From positions 82,099,019-82,163,018 of the forward strand of contig NC_044557.1 in assembly GCF_007565055.1 (NCBI RefSeq): a stretch of DNA of 64,000 bases. Reading direction: 5' to 3'. This stretch comes from Rhinopithecus roxellana (lineage: Eukaryota > Chordata > Mammalia > Primates > Cercopithecidae). Numbering within the stretch: the stretch's first letter is position 1; every line of letters starts with the position of its first letter. Of this stretch, positions 1-12,574 are shown piece after piece. The position numbers and the translations under genes were made by a program. The notes beneath the pieces were generated by a model. The model did not search any database, was not told the DNA's origin, and was given only the letters and a program-made list of their open reading frames with translations.

Positions 1-240
1 AAAACAGCACTGTCTATTCCCTTTCTCTGATTTATTTATCTCCATAGCCCTTCTCACCACTGACATAGGATATATTTTGCTTTCTTGTTAAATTATTTTA
101 TTTAATGTTTATTATCTTTCTCCCCCATTCATATGAGCAGCAGTTTTTTCTTTATTTTCTTCACTGCTTTAGCTCCAAGGCCTCGAACAGTGCCTGGCAC
201 ATATTAGGTATTAAATAAATGTTTGCTAAAAGAACACTGA
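1..240 (+). repeat. L2 LINE 3' fragment
   Basis: It ends with the L2-type tail 'cagtgcctggcacatattagg...taaataaatgtttg', preceded by decayed L2-like sequence. It continues beyond the window start. Confidence 0.6.
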
Positions 241-1016
241 GTGAGAAAGAAAAATAAAAGAAAGAAAAATAAACTAGCTATTTCAGGAATAATTGAGTTC
301 ACTGACACGAACAACTCATATTCTGTTCATAATAATATTATTAATAATATTTTAAATATTTTCTATGACAAATAGAAAAAGAATTCATGGACCAAAAAAT
401 CCATATTTTTTACTCTGAAAAGATAGTCTTCTTAAGAATGTATAAAATGTCTCTGAATTTGCTATGTTTGTCAATTAGTCTTCATCTCTTTTGTGAAACA
501 GTGAGAAAAAAAAATCAAAGTGAAAGCAAACCATTGATCATAGGAGACAGAACAAGCTGTTAATGAGTTTCAAGTTGTTACAATATATATGTTAAGGCAC
601 AATTGAAGGTGCTAATAGATCTCTTAAGTTCTGTGTGATTTTGAACAGGCACAGCTATTTCAATGATTCACTTGATCTCACTAAACACTTTCCCAAGGAC
701 TCAATTCATTTCTAAGAGCTTTTATTGAAGGCTTTTGTAGCCAATACCTGGAGTGTACTTTTAGATGAAAGAGGAGAACTATCTAGGGAAACCAGGCTGG
801 GCTTCCTTTTGCAATGCAAATAAAATTCTTCAGTCCCCAATTTTTGTGCATTGTAGAAATACATTACATAGATAGTCATTCCTTAGGGAGAGATCAACAG
901 CCCCTTATGTTAACAAAAGTAAATGATTTTACATCAGAATAATAGGGAGAGACACCAGGGTAGAACTGGAGGCTGAGAGATTGGGTGATCAAGGGAAAAG
1001 GAATTAGGCTCTGGTG
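241..1016. other. Unclassified intergenic sequence
   Basis: AT-rich, no convincing coding frame, and no repeat family that I can name. Short AAAT/ATT runs only. Confidence 0.5.
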
Positions 1017-1034
1017 ACACACACACACACACAC
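1017..1034. repeat. (AC)9 microsatellite
   Basis: Pure AC dinucleotides, 18 bases. Confidence 0.95.
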
Positions 1035-1045
1035 AGATTTGTGTC

Positions 1046-1240
1046 TCAAACTTCACTACTTTTAAACTAGGTGACATTGCACAATGTGTTTAACCTTTCT
1101 AAGCCCCGTTCCATAACATATGAAATAGAGGTGAGAAAAATCTTTAGTTCTTGTAGACATATAGATTAAAGATAATGTATGGAAAGCACCAATTACAATA
1201 TCTGCACATAGTAGATGTTCAGTAATGGTAGAGATCATAA
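1046..1240 (+). repeat. MIR SINE
   Basis: The order 'ggtgacattgcac...', 'ttaacctttctaagcc', 'tggaaagcacc' and 'gcacatagtagatgttcagtaa' follows the MIR consensus on the plus strand. It is decayed. Confidence 0.6.
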
Positions 1241-2174
1241 ACAAGCAGGAAAAACAAGCAGGAAGACTAACATTTATTGGCAACCCACTTAAGACGCAAA
1301 ATATCTATTCTGTGATACTCAAGAAAACTTCGACAATTTGATCTCTTCTCCAACCACAACACATTCCCAAACTCCTCACTTTCGTTTGCTTTCTCTATGT
1401 CCTCGCATTTGTCTTGGCACCACATATTCATAAAGAAGCAGAAAGAAAAATGATGACCGGCTAGCTCCACCCCGGCTCAGGCCCTAAGAGACTGTAGGGA
1501 AGGATAAAAGAGATAACAGAATACACGGTGAAATTTTAGTTCCTGTATAGTGGCATAACTCCCTTACGGAACCATCTTCCCACCCGTAACAACTACGGAC
1601 CCTGGGGAAAAAAATTCAAACCTAATAATCTTGACAAGTAAACAAAAGCAGGCAGATTATGGAGGTAATTGGAACCTCGGAGCAGCAACAAGAATGGGGG
1701 TGGGTTTTGTGTTCCTCTATGGCTTTGACTCAAAGTTGGGCTACAGTTGCAGAATCTCGCTGCAGTACAGGAAGCTAAAACTATGTGGGAAGCCCCGTCG
1801 TCTTTCTGGCTGCAGGAACCAAGGAAAGAGGCTAGGACAACAGCCACCATGGGAAAATGAGAAGGGAATCCCAGAAAGTAGAGAAGCAGATGAATAGATT
1901 CCCTAACCATATGTACAAAAACCAAAAATAATTCAGGTTGACCCCTTAACCATGCACATGTGAGATAGATACCAGGTTAGTTGGTATTTAAAAAAGGAAA
2001 ACATTAGCAAAATTCCTCAGAGGAATATCAAATAACCTAAAGTCTATATACCAAAACATTGAGAATATCCAGATGGAATCCAAAATAAAATATAAAGAAT
2101 GAGAAAAATACAACAAATTCTCAATGACTTAAAGTTCTACATCAAGAAGCTATATTTAAAATTTAAAACTCATA
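1241..2174. other. Unclassified intergenic sequence
   Basis: No repeat that I can name and no coding signal. Overlapping frames of 88 and 110 residues on opposite strands near 1593-1925 resemble no protein I know and are treated as chance. Confidence 0.5.
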
Positions 2175-2364
2175 TCAGACAAAGGACTTGAAACCAGAAT
2201 ACATAAAGAATTCTTATCATATACCAATTTAAAACTGGGCAAAAGATTTGACCGACATTTCACAAAAAAAGGATATACACATGAATAATAAGTGCATTAA
2301 AATGTCTATCACCATTTGTCATTATGACGAAAAATTAAAACAATGAGATACCATTAAACATCAT
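2175..2364 (+). mobile_element. Old L1 (L1M) fragment, part 1
   Basis: A decayed ORF2 3' region on the plus strand ('gacaaaggacttgaaaccag', 'gggcaaaagatttg'). It is continued at 2624 after an Alu insertion. Confidence 0.8.
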
Positions 2365-2623
2365 GTATTTATTTATTTATTTTTAAAAACATTTTGAGGC
2401 TGCAACTTCAAACTCCTGGGCTCGAGCAATCCTTCTGCCTCAGCCTCCCAACTAGCTAGGACCACAGGTGCAAACCACTATGCCCAGGTAATTTTAACTC
2501 TTTTGTAGAGAAAGAGGGGTCTTGCAGTGTTGCTCAGGTTGGTCCTGAACTCCTGGCCTCAAGTGATCCACCTTGGCCTCCCAACGTGCTCGAATTACAG
2601 ACATCAGTCACCGCACCCAGCCT
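2365..2623 (-). mobile_element. Old (AluJ-like) Alu, inserted in L1M
   Basis: The minus-strand Alu reads from a T/ATTT-rich tail to 'ccgcacccagcc'. It is diverged, and the right arm is shortened at its tail side. It interrupts an L1M element. Confidence 0.85.
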
Positions 2624-3340
2624 GAACATCTTTTTAAATAGCTAAAATGTTTTTAAAAATCGGTGATATCAGGTGTTGAGGGTATTCTGTCCTTGTAAGT
2701 CACTTGTGGGAATGTAAAAGCATATAACCACCTTAGAGAACACTTTCGCAGACTTTCGGAAAGTTAAACATATGCCATTCATAACCCAGCCATCCCACCT
2801 CCAGAATCTACCTACTAGAAATGAAAACATATGTGCACATAAAGACCTGCACACAAATATTCATAGCAGTTTCATTTGCAATGATCTCAAACTGGAAACA
2901 ATCCAAATGTTCATCAGCAGAGAATAAAGAAAATACGGTATAACCATATAATGGAATAGTATTCAGCTACCAAAAAGTACTTTCCTACTAATATATGCAT
3001 CAATGTGGAGTTACTCCAGAAATTATTATATCGAATAAAATAATCCATTATATCTTTAAGAATAGTGCCTACTGTATATTTCCATTTTTATAGAAGTTTA
3101 GAAAAATCTAAGTTTACCTATAATCAACCAGTGGTAAGAAATGCAGTGAAAGATGAAGTATAAATGACACATAGAAACTTTTGGAGGTGATAGAAATATT
3201 TGGTACCTTAGTTGTGGTAATAGATTTTTAGTGCAATATATGTCAAAACTTATCAAATTATTCACTTTATATATGTGCAGTTTTATTTTATATGAATTTT
3301 ACTTTAGCAAGAAATAAAACATTAAGATAATAAATGCTAC
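2624..3340 (+). mobile_element. Old L1 (L1M) fragment, part 2
   Basis: It continues the ORF2 3' end ('cacttgtgggaatgtaaaag', 'ttcatagcagtttcatttg', 'atggaatagtattcagc') into the L1M 3' untranslated region, finishing in an A-rich tail near 3340. Confidence 0.85.
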
Positions 3341-3432
3341 TTGTGTTTTAAAAAGAAGATAAGGTACCTACTTTCAAAGATTTTTATAATCTGGAAGTAG
3401 AGTGAGATGAAACAATAATTTAAAAAAAGTAA

Positions 3433-3740
3433 GGGGTCTGGTGTAGTGGCTTATCCCAGTAAACCCAGCACTTTGGGAGGCCAAAGTGGGAAAACTGCTT
3501 GAGGCCATGGAATTCAGGGCCCAACTGGGCAACCTAGTTAGACCCCTCTGTCTCTACAAAAATAAAAAATAAAAAAATTACCAGGGTGTGGTGGTGGACA
3601 CCGGTGGTCCCAGCTACTCAGGAGGCTGAGGTGGGAGGATTACTTGAGCCTGGGTGGTCAAAGCTGCATTAAGCTGACTGCACCACTGCACGCCAGCCTG
3701 GGTGACTAAGACCCTCTCTCAAAAAATAAAATAAAATAAG
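3433..3740 (+). mobile_element. AluJ-like element
   Basis: A diverged full-length dimeric Alu with an A-rich middle linker and an (AAAAT)n tail. Confidence 0.92.
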
Positions 3741-6700
3741 ATACAATAGCTCTCTAAAGTGAAAATAAATATAATAATTTTGAATTTGGAAATGTAAGCT
3801 AATAAATCTTAAAGTCTAATTTTTGAATGAATAAGCAAGGCTTACTCACCATTTATGACTTTGTTCATACAAAGGTAACCTGTGAATCTAATTATTGGTA
3901 TTCAAAGAACAAAGGAAGTCCTAGTTGTCTGTTTAAGCTTTAATGGAAAAACACATTAGAACTATGTTTGAAAACAGACCTTAAAACGTCTCCAGTGCTT
4001 ATTCCAGAGCTCTGCATCTGTGGACCTTCCATTTTTGATCATTGGGACAATGATGGTAGAAATCACAGTTTTTTCCTCTAAAGACATTTTTTCCTAATGT
4101 ACAAGCCTTAAAAAAGTAAGTCTCCAGGATTGCATGGCACCTTAAGCCTCCATGTTTTGGCTCATTCACTGAAAGGGACTTTGTTATAGGCCACCAAGCA
4201 TTTATCAAATATTCATGACAGGTCTGATACTGTGCTAGGCATTTTGGAGCAGGAAGGGGCACATGGAAAGAGTCACTATACCTGCTTTCATTCATGTAAA
4301 AATTAACTTTGAATATGTACAACAATTAAGGAATAACAGTAGTATAATAAATACCTTGTAGTGGTTAAATTATAAATGCAATTAAAAGAGCAAAGAAGGC
4401 AATACTGAGACAGAGAAATAAGCAAAGGGTCTTGAGTCTGGACTTGAGAAAGGTAGAGGGAAATCAGCAGAAGTGGAGACAAATTCACTATCATTCATTC
4501 ATTCAATGAATATTAAGAATCTACCATGCCAAGGCACTGAGCAAATGCTAAGAACACAGCGGTGAACAAAAATGCACTAGTCCTTGCCCCTACATGTTGC
4601 TCCCAGCCTACTAGGAGAAGCAGTTATTGAATAAATAGATATGCAAATAAAAATACAATTGCAAAAGATTACTAATGCTGTGAAGGAACAGTGCACGGGT
4701 GGAAAAGATGCAAGAGCTGAGGAAAGGACATGCACAGAAAACACAAGGCAGCCAGGGGATGTTCAGGATTCCAGATTTTAAGTACAACATTGTAACCAGC
4801 TGGTGAAGAAAGCATGCCCTCTAAGGTCAAATAAAGTCAACTAAATAGAGGGTACACTAGACTGCTACCAAAGAACAACTTCACTCAAGTCTTCTCGCCT
4901 AATACCACTAGCCTCTCTCTCAGGCCCTGCTTCTCTTTGGGTTCACTTCTCCTCTGGCACCTTTCCCTTTGTCCAAGTCACTCTCTATTTCCCTACTCAG
5001 TCCTGAGAAAGACAATCTGATTGGTCCAGGTTATTACCTTCAGTCCTGCTTGGGTAAACTTTTTTGTACCGGAGCAGGTTACACATCACTGGCCAGCCTA
5101 GAAATTGGTTGCCCTTGGGTCACATGGTCATCCTAATCCAATTAGCTGTGACCAGGAGTCATATGGCACAGAAACAGCTAAGGAAGAAGAACCTATGGTG
5201 GAAATGAAGATGGCAAATGCCATTGTCAATGGTATTTGTCAACCTCCTTAATACAACCAGGAAGAAAAAAAAAAAGGTTTCTCTAGTAGAGTGGAAGTAA
5301 GCAATAGAAGGCTTTGAAAATCAGAGAACTGAGCCTTTTTATGGAGACCATTGAAATCTTACAAAGGAAATATGCAGAGACTGATATGATGAAAGTGGAA
5401 CTTCAGGAAGACAAGTGAATTTGTCTTAGTTTTCTATTACTTTTTCTACTAAACCATACATTGAGATTTAAAGGTCATAATATTTTCTTTTACCCTCTCA
5501 GATCAAATGTGATGAGAAATGGGTACAGAGAGAGATGAAGGTAAAATAGCAGGCTAATTATTGATAAAGCTAGATTACAGAATATGGCTTAGCATTGACT
5601 TCCCTTTGAATTGACTGCCAATCCCTGGCAGGGTAGCGACAGAGCCCAAGGAGTGGAGGAGAAGGCACTATTCTGTTCAGAGGGCCAGTCTTAGGAAGAG
5701 AGAGAAAAGGTGGGGGCACCCAGATCCCAACTCACCACACAATCACCTCTTTGATCTTGACAAAGAGTAAAAGAAATACAGGAGCTATTTGTCACACAAC
5801 TGCTGTTTTCTGAAAACCTGGCAAGTGGCAAGTCCTTTCCTGCAACATTTCTGTATCCTGAAGGCCTGTTATTCCTCACCCCTGATTTGCCTGTTTCATC
5901 CCCTGCCAATCCACAAGAAGGTCCCTCCTCTTCCTCACCATTCTGTTTCTCCTCATTCAAAAGTCTGCTCAGAATTCAGCCTTTATATAGGGTCCCCAGA
6001 AGAGAAATATCTTGACTTATCATATCTTTATTTTTTTATCACTGAGAATGTATAAAATATTTTATCATATAGGTGTTTTTCACTTAACATCATTACCCTA
6101 ACTCAACAAAATTGGTTGTAAAACAATTCTTTCTGAAGCAAGAGAACTTTACACTTTTTAAAAACAAACAGCCTACTCTGCTTTTTCAAATGTCACCCAT
6201 TAGAAAATGAAGCAGATTTTTTTCTGGTTTGAGGCAGGGAAAGTGTGGGCAGTATAGGTACTGTTGAACATGAAATCAGTCATTCTAATACAGTACAAAA
6301 TCTGAAGACTACTCTTTAGGCCATTAATACTAATTCAAAAGATATTTACATGTAGTACCCTAAGAAAAAATATGAAAACAGAGAAGTTCAAGAGAAGTTA
6401 TAGAAGAAAACAGTACCGGAAATTCTGGCAGGTGAATTATTTGCTTTATTCTCTCACTTACTACTCACCTTGAAATATCAACAATCACAAAGATCTTAAT
6501 AATTTTTAACAGTTTGATGACTATAAAACTTTAAAAGAGGGAGAATATTTACTTCTAGCAAACAAAGAAGCACCCATTATGTGGTAGCACATGTGGTTGT
6601 AAGACAATCAACCACAAACAACTGGCAACTTCATACATAACTTGACTCCTTTTATTCCAAACCATGTTTATTTAATAACAGCCTTGTGCCTTCATTAATG

Positions 6701-8159
6701 ATGTTTCCAAATATCTCTTGATCCTGGCTAAGTGTTTCTAAATATTGATCTTGGGTTAGCAATAACTGTGACATGTATAAAAAGGAGATATTAGGCAATT
6801 AAACTGTCTAAAACAGTTGACCAAGTCATGCAAATTCTCTAAACCTAGAGGAGGATCAATCTTGAAAGTGAAGTTGTGATTTAATTCATGTACTTCTTAA
6901 GTATGAGATTCTAAGTGAGCATTGGGAAGCATAGGAAACCTTTACTAATGAATCTTCAGGGACCAGTTAGCACAGTTTGTTAAATTGGAATGCTAATTAG
7001 GTCTAGGCAATAGTTTAAATCAACCTAAATGCTTGTTAGTTTGACCGATTACAGGTGCCCAATAAGTGTTTGTTTGAATTCAATAATTCTCTGTCCAGAG
7101 GGAATATTCTGGTTCATGAGTGGGTGAATTGAAAAACATAAGCTATTAGTCATGAATAAATTGCATATCAACTGGTGCATTTCAGCATTACTACTGGAAG
7201 TCCAAGGTCGCGGCAGTGATGGCTCAGTCAGGTCCCTTTCCTTTGGTAGGTCCTATGCAGCGATATTTCCAAATGGACCTAGATTATTTTGAAGCTTTTC
7301 CATGGCATGTGTAATATTATGGAAAGTACAAGAGTGAAAAACCTGGGTTATAAGTCAGTCCAGAACTACCAAACTATTTAATGACAAAGCAAGTCTAGAA
7401 CCCACTGTGCTGACTTGTGGGGAGTCTTCCTTCCATTGTGGCCCCTCAAATCTTTCTTGAGTCTACATTTCTCCCTTTTCTACCCCCAAAACGTGCTGCT
7501 TTCCCCTTAGTGTATTCTCAAATATTGAGTGTTAGGTTCAGACTAAATACTGTAGCCTGTATGTAGCCTTTTGATTCAACGACTGGTGTCCTGACTCCAC
7601 AAAACCATCCCAGAATTGTTCCCATCTCTCAGGCGCTAGAAACTGCAAAGCCCAACACTTTCCATAACAACATACACAAAGCTAGCTCCAATCCTGCAAT
7701 TACACAAGAGCCAGGGGCACTGCTGCAGGTAATGAGTCAGGTCAAGAAGGATTCCAGTTTGTCTTTTAGAGGGTAATTTAACCGAAAAGCAGAGGCAATG
7801 AATCACTGTGTTAGAAGAAACTACTTTGGTATCAGATAAAACCACATGGGGCTTAGGGCAAATTTCAAATTTGGCACTTCAGCAGTAGCAAATTAGTATT
7901 AAATTCAGTTGTATGTGACAGAAACCCCCCAAATAAGCACTTAGCTAAGCTGTAGCCATGATTTCTGCATCCCAGCTAGTAGGAAGAAGGAACTGGAGGC
8001 CCCATTCTTCTAAGGACAACTGCCAGTAGTCTCCTATGTCATGCATACTTACAGGTGATGGGCCAGAACTTAGTGAAATGCCCCTGTCAAGGCTCAAGGA
8101 AGGCTGGGACATACAGCTTCCACCCTGAGTGCCCTGCTAAAAACCAGATATCCTCTTGC

Positions 8160-8160
<1 letters not shown>
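3741..8160. other. Intergenic sequence with few recognisable repeats
   Basis: No gene. A decayed SINE/LINE-like stretch with a 'ttcattcattcaatgaatatt...gaacacagcggtgaacaaa' pattern lies at about 4490-4690. An L2-like region may lie at 5800-5990, and an L2-type tail ('ggtgcccaataagtgtttg') at about 7050-7080. The rest is unassigned. Confidence 0.45.

Positions 8161-8188
<28 letters not shown>
8161..8188. repeat. A28 homopolymer
   Basis: An uninterrupted A run directly before the 5' end of the next Alu. Confidence 0.95.
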
Positions 8189-8191
<3 letters not shown>

Positions 8192-8490
8192 CGAACATGG
8201 TGGCTCACGCCTGTAATCCCAGCACTTTGGGAGGCCTAGGTGGGTGGATTATGAGTGCAAGAGTTCAAAACCAGACTGACCAAAAGGGTGAAACCCCATC
8301 TCTACTAAAAACACAACAATTAGCCAGGCGTGGTGGCATGTGCCTGTAATCCTAGCTACTCGAGAGGCTGAGGCAGGAGACTCGCTTGAACCTGGAAGGC
8401 GGAGGTTGCAGTGAGCCGAGATTGCACCACTGTACTCTAATCTGAGCAACAGAGCAAGACTCTGTCTCAAAAAAAAAAAAAAAAAAAAAA
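8189..8490 (+). mobile_element. Alu element (AluS-like)
   Basis: Full-length plus-strand Alu with a pure poly(A) tail of about 22. It probably inserted next to an existing A-tract. Confidence 0.95.
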
Positions 8491-9024
8491 GGCAGAGGAG
8501 ATATTGTATAGAAATTACGTCTCTGTTTCATTCCCTTCCTAACTATGGGACTATGGGTAATAATTTTGTGCTAAAATCTTCTGTGATTTAAGATAATACT
8601 TCCTGTGTGTGGATTATTTTGCTTAACCTCTCAGCGGTATCTGACACTGTTCAGCACAAGCTCCTTGCTGAAGCAATCTATTCTTCCTGTGACTTCCATG
8701 GCAGGATAGTCTCCTGACTTTCCTCTGACCTTTCTATTTCTTCCCAATTTTCCCAGGACATACTCAGTCGCTTACTGGATACATCCACTGATGATCATGC
8801 CACTGAGTAAACTCCTGGTTCTTTCATCAACTATTTATTGAGCACTTATTATGTGCCAGGCACTCCTGTAGGTGCTGAATCTACTGAAGCAACCGAAAGA
8901 GACAATCTCTAATTTCATGAAATTTACTGTTTAGCTGAAGGCACAAACAGTGAAAGAAACAACATCAGTTTGTGAGAAACACTACAAAAAATGAAGCAGG
9001 CTAAATGGATAGAGAGATGGAGAG
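8491..9024. other. Intergenic stretch with a MIR/L2-like piece
   Basis: At about 8826-8960 the pattern 'caactatttattgagcacttattatgtgccaggcactc' marks an old dispersed repeat. Nothing else is recognised. Confidence 0.45.
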
Positions 9025-9029
9025 GGCTG

Positions 9030-9467
9030 TACAGTAGGTGGAATAATGGCCCCACAAAAGATACCAACCCTCTAATCCCTAGAAGCTATGACTATGTTGC
9101 ATTACATGGAACAGGGAATTTTACAGATGTGGTTAAGGTTAAGGGTCTTGAGGTGGGGACATTTTCTAGAATAATGTAGATGAACCCAGTATCATCACAT
9201 GGACCCTCAAAAGTGAAAAGTTAGAGGTATGGGACAATGACAATGGAAGAACATGCAGGAGAAATGTAAAGCATGAGAGGGAATTGACTGTCACAGCTGG
9301 CTTTGAAGATGGAGGAAGGGGCCACAAGCCAAGGAATGTGGCATCTCATGGAAGCTAGGAATGGCTGTCAGTTTACAATCAGTAAGAAAATGGGGACATA
9401 AATTTCTGCTGCTTTAAGTTACTAAATTCTGATCTTTTTTTTCCAGCAGCAACAGAAGACTAATGCA
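9030..9467 (+). mobile_element. MLT1-type (MaLR) solo LTR
   Basis: It matches the MLT1 LTR pattern I know ('aataatggcccc', 'gcattacatgg', 'gaagatggaggaaggggccac', 'ctaatgca' end). The 5-bp flanks GGCTG (9025-9029 and 9468-9472) are a target-site duplication. The first dinucleotide is TA instead of TG. It lacks internal sequence and coding capacity. Confidence 0.8.
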
Positions 9468-10186
9468 GGCTGTTTTAAGTAGAGTGGCCAGAAAAGGCCA
9501 CTGAAAACAAAGACCTGGAGAGATAGCTGAGAGAAGAGTTTCCCAGCCAAAAGAAATGAGTCTGGAGTGAGATGAACTTGGAGTGTACAAGGAATAGTAA
9601 GGGGGTGAATGTATCTGGAGTGAGGGGAGAACTGTCGGAGCTAAGAGAGCAGGAACAGCCTAGGCCAGCACATGTGGAGATGTGCAGGTCATGCAGCTTT
9701 GGAATTTATTCTAAGCACGATGAGAGGACTGGTCAGCAGGGGAGAATCACAACCTGACTTAGCTTGTAAGTTTGCCTGTGGGTGCTATAATGGGAGTGGA
9801 CTGGATGGGGCAAGTGTAGCAGGAAGGAGTCCAATTAGGAGACTCTTCATTGTTATCCAACATTCCAAATAAGAGAAGACAGCTTGGACTAAGGTGAAAG
9901 AGGTGAAGTAATTGGTCACACATAGGATATATTTGAAAGTAAGAGTTCATTCTATTTTCTGATGACTTGGAAGTAGGGTGGGAAAGAGAGAAGCCAGGAT
10001 GGGCAACTAAATGCATGGTGGTGCCAGACAATGACATGGAAAAAAAGTGTAGTAGAAGAAGGTTGGGAGGGATCAAGAGTCAGGTTTTTTAGACATAAGT
10101 TTTAGATGCCAAATAGCCATCCAAGTCAAGATGTCAGGTTTTTAGGTATGTGAGTCTGAATTTAGGGACAGTTTGGATTGGAGGCA
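9468..10186. repeat. Old dispersed repeat of a family I cannot name
   Basis: Phrases such as 'gaatttattctaagcacgatgagaggactgg', 'aggagactcttcattgttatcca' and 'atagccatccaagtcaagatg' fit an old repeat present in many human loci. The 21350-21870 stretch in MED30 intron 2 looks like another part of the same family. Confidence 0.4.
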
Positions 10187-10716
10187 TGTGGTAGGCAGAT
10201 TTTAGTTGCTCCCCAAAGACGTCCACATCCTAATTCCCAGAATCTGTATGTCATGTTACATGGCAAGGGGGGATTAAGGGGTAGCAGATGGAACTGAAGT
10301 TGCAAAACAGCTGACCTTAAAATAAAGAGATATCCTGGATTATCTAGTTGGACCCAATGTAATCTAAAGGACACTTAAATGAAAAAGAGAGAGGCAGAGG
10401 ACTCAGAACCAGTGATACGGCATACTTAACTAGCCAATTCTGGCTTTGAAAAGGATGAAGCTGGTTTCTGAAGTTGGTGGAAGTGGTCATGAGCGAAGGA
10501 ATTGGGACACCCTTCTAAAAACTGGAAAAGACAAGGAAACAGATTCCTTCTGAGAGCCTCCGGAAAGCAACACAGCCCTGCCAACACCTTGAGCTTAGTT
10601 CAGCGATAACCATTTCAGACTTCTGAGCTAAAAAGCTGTAAAATAATAAAAGGTGTGTTGTTTTAAGCCACACAGTTTGTGGTAATTTGTTACATGTGCA
10701 ATAGGACATTAACATA
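10187..10716 (+). mobile_element. MLT1-type (MaLR) solo LTR
   Basis: A longer MLT1 LTR with the clear ending 'gtgttgttttaagccacac...gtggtaatttgttac'. It starts TG and is flanked by perfect 5-bp duplications AGGCA (10182-10186 and 10717-10721). It is therefore an insertion separate from the LTR at 9030. Confidence 0.88.
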
Positions 10717-10839
10717 AGGCATAATTTCTCTGAAACTTCAGTGTATCCTCTCTTGGTAAATGACATAAACTTCACTTGAACCTTCACATGAAAGCAGAAA
10801 TACGTGCCATCCTTAATTCTTTCCTCTCCTTCATGCTCC

Positions 10840-11515
10840 TAATCCAGTCACAATGAAGTTCTCTAGATTCTACTTACTAAATATTTATTCAAAGTTACCC
10901 TCTGTCTCCTTTCTCTACCCGGGTCATGATCATCATCATCATTCCCCTTTGGGAAAGAAGACAATAGAAACCCACCATCTATTCCCCATTCAGCAACCAG
11001 AATAAGTCTTCTAAAATGAGGATTTCAAATTATTCCTCTCACCTTGAAACTCTTCAGTGGCTTGCTATTTCACTCCATAAATTCTCAACTGCTTGACATG
11101 GGTTAGAAGATCCTTCAAGGTTGCCTCTGCCTTCAGCCTTATTTCCTAACACTTGTCCTCACACTGAACTTCTTCCAGATCCTGGAAAGCATTAGGAGGC
11201 CTCTTCACTTCAGGTGTTGGCACTGGCCTTCCTCATCCTCATAGAAAAGACTGTCATTCGTTACTCCCTTCCCTATCTACCTTCAGGTTCCACACTGCTC
11301 CCTTCAGGTCATTCTCAGTCTCCTAAATTGTTAGCACCCTGGTATCAGGAACTTTTGTTTCAAGACACTCATCATAATAGTGTTCTGTTTGTCTCCATGA
11401 CAAACATGCTGCAGGGCTTTTGCCTGATTTGTTCAGTACTCTATCTTCATTCCTAGCCCCCAGCACATAGTAGGTGCTCAGCACATAGTAGGTGCTCAAA
11501 TGGTGATTACTCACT
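10840..11515 (+). repeat. L2 LINE 3' fragment
   Basis: L2-like order: 'cttgaaactcttcagtggcttgc', 'gatccttcaaggttgcc', 'ttgtctccatgacaaaca', 'cagcacatagtaggtgctc'. It contains a duplicated 18-bp unit near its end. Confidence 0.75.
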
Positions 11516-11734
11516 GAAGACCTGCGAATTACTATGTTTAATTCTAACACGGTTCCTATGACATATTTAGTAACCATTTCCTGGAAAGTCCGTATAATGG
11601 AGCATTCAGATACTTCTAAACAATGCAACATTTGTGCCTATCACCAATTTTACATTCTTGACTTCTCCCCACTTTGGAGATGAACAGTAACAGGTGAGAG
11701 ACATTTTATTTTAATTTTTCTTGCATTTATCATG

Positions 11735-11911
11735 TCACTCAACAATCATTCAATAAGTATTTATTGATACTTGTGCCAATCACTAGGTGTTGGGAATTCA
11801 GTAAGTGAATAAAATCGTCTGTTTTCATGGAGTTTGCAGTGTGTGTGTAGATAGGGTGAGATAAAGTCTGAAAGTAAGCCAACCAAAAGCTGTATAAAAT
11901 ATCAGACAGTA
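11735..11911. repeat. Decayed MIR/L2-like fragment
   Basis: 'caataagtatttattgatacttgtgccaatcac' and 'tggagtttgcagtgtgtg' suggest an old dispersed repeat. The AluY interrupts or abuts it. Confidence 0.4.
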
Positions 11912-12200
11912 GGCCAGGTGCGGTGGCTCACGCCTGTAATCCCAGCACTTTGGGAGGCCGAGGCGGGCGGATCACGAGGTCAGGAGATAGAGACCATCCT
12001 GGCTAACACGGTGAAACCCCGTCTCTACCAAAAGTACAAAAAATTAGCCGAGCGTGGTGGCGGGCGCCTGTAGTCCCAGCTACTCAGGAGGCTGAGGCAG
12101 GAGAATGGCGTGAACCCGGGAGGCGGAGCTTGCAGTGAGCCGGGATCTCGCCACTGCACTCCAGCCTGGGCGACAGACCGAGATTCCGTCTCAAAAAAAA
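11912..12200 (+). mobile_element. AluY-type element upstream of MED30
   Basis: Full-length with AluY-type features: 'gagaccatcctggctaacacggtg' and 'gagaatggcgtgaacccgggag'. It is the youngest-looking Alu here, with intact CpGs and a short tail. It ends about 640 bp before the MED30 start codon. Confidence 0.93.
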
Positions 12201-12314
12201 GTGCCAGAGTCAGAAAGAAGTGTGCGTTGATCATTTTTTTGCTTAGAGAGATTGGGAAAACTCAGAGAGTAAAACATCTGAGCAGGGACCAAGAGCAATC
12301 TGGGAGTCCGTATC

Positions 12315-12440
12315 ACGTCACAGAGAAGCGCACAAGCTTAGGAATCTTGCTTTCTAAATTCGAATCGCAGGTTGCCAGTTACACCTGTATGCGACTGAAC
12401 AAGTACTTTAACCTGTCTCTTAGCTCTAATACTACAAACC
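12315..12440 (+). repeat. MIR fragment
   Basis: 'ttctaaattcgaatcgcagg', 'tgcgactgaacaagtacttt' and 'aacctgtctctt' follow the MIR consensus. It lies just upstream of the CpG island. Confidence 0.55.
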
Positions 12441-12574
12441 TCAGGCTTGTTAAGAGAAAATGCTCCGCAAGGAATTAAACACAGAAGGCTCTAACGCTGG
12501 GCCAAGACTGGGAAACGAACTCTGGAAACTCACCCTCTGCTGCCCAAGAGCATCTCCCCTCTGGCTGGATCGCA

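Noticed and set aside
9030..10716. A provirus with two LTRs
   Set aside because: Each LTR has its own distinct 5-bp flanking duplication, and the sequence between is not recognisable internal MaLR sequence.
12110..12478. 122-residue frame starting in the AluY
   Set aside because: The N-terminal part is Alu-derived and the rest is MIR-like; no evidence of a transcript.
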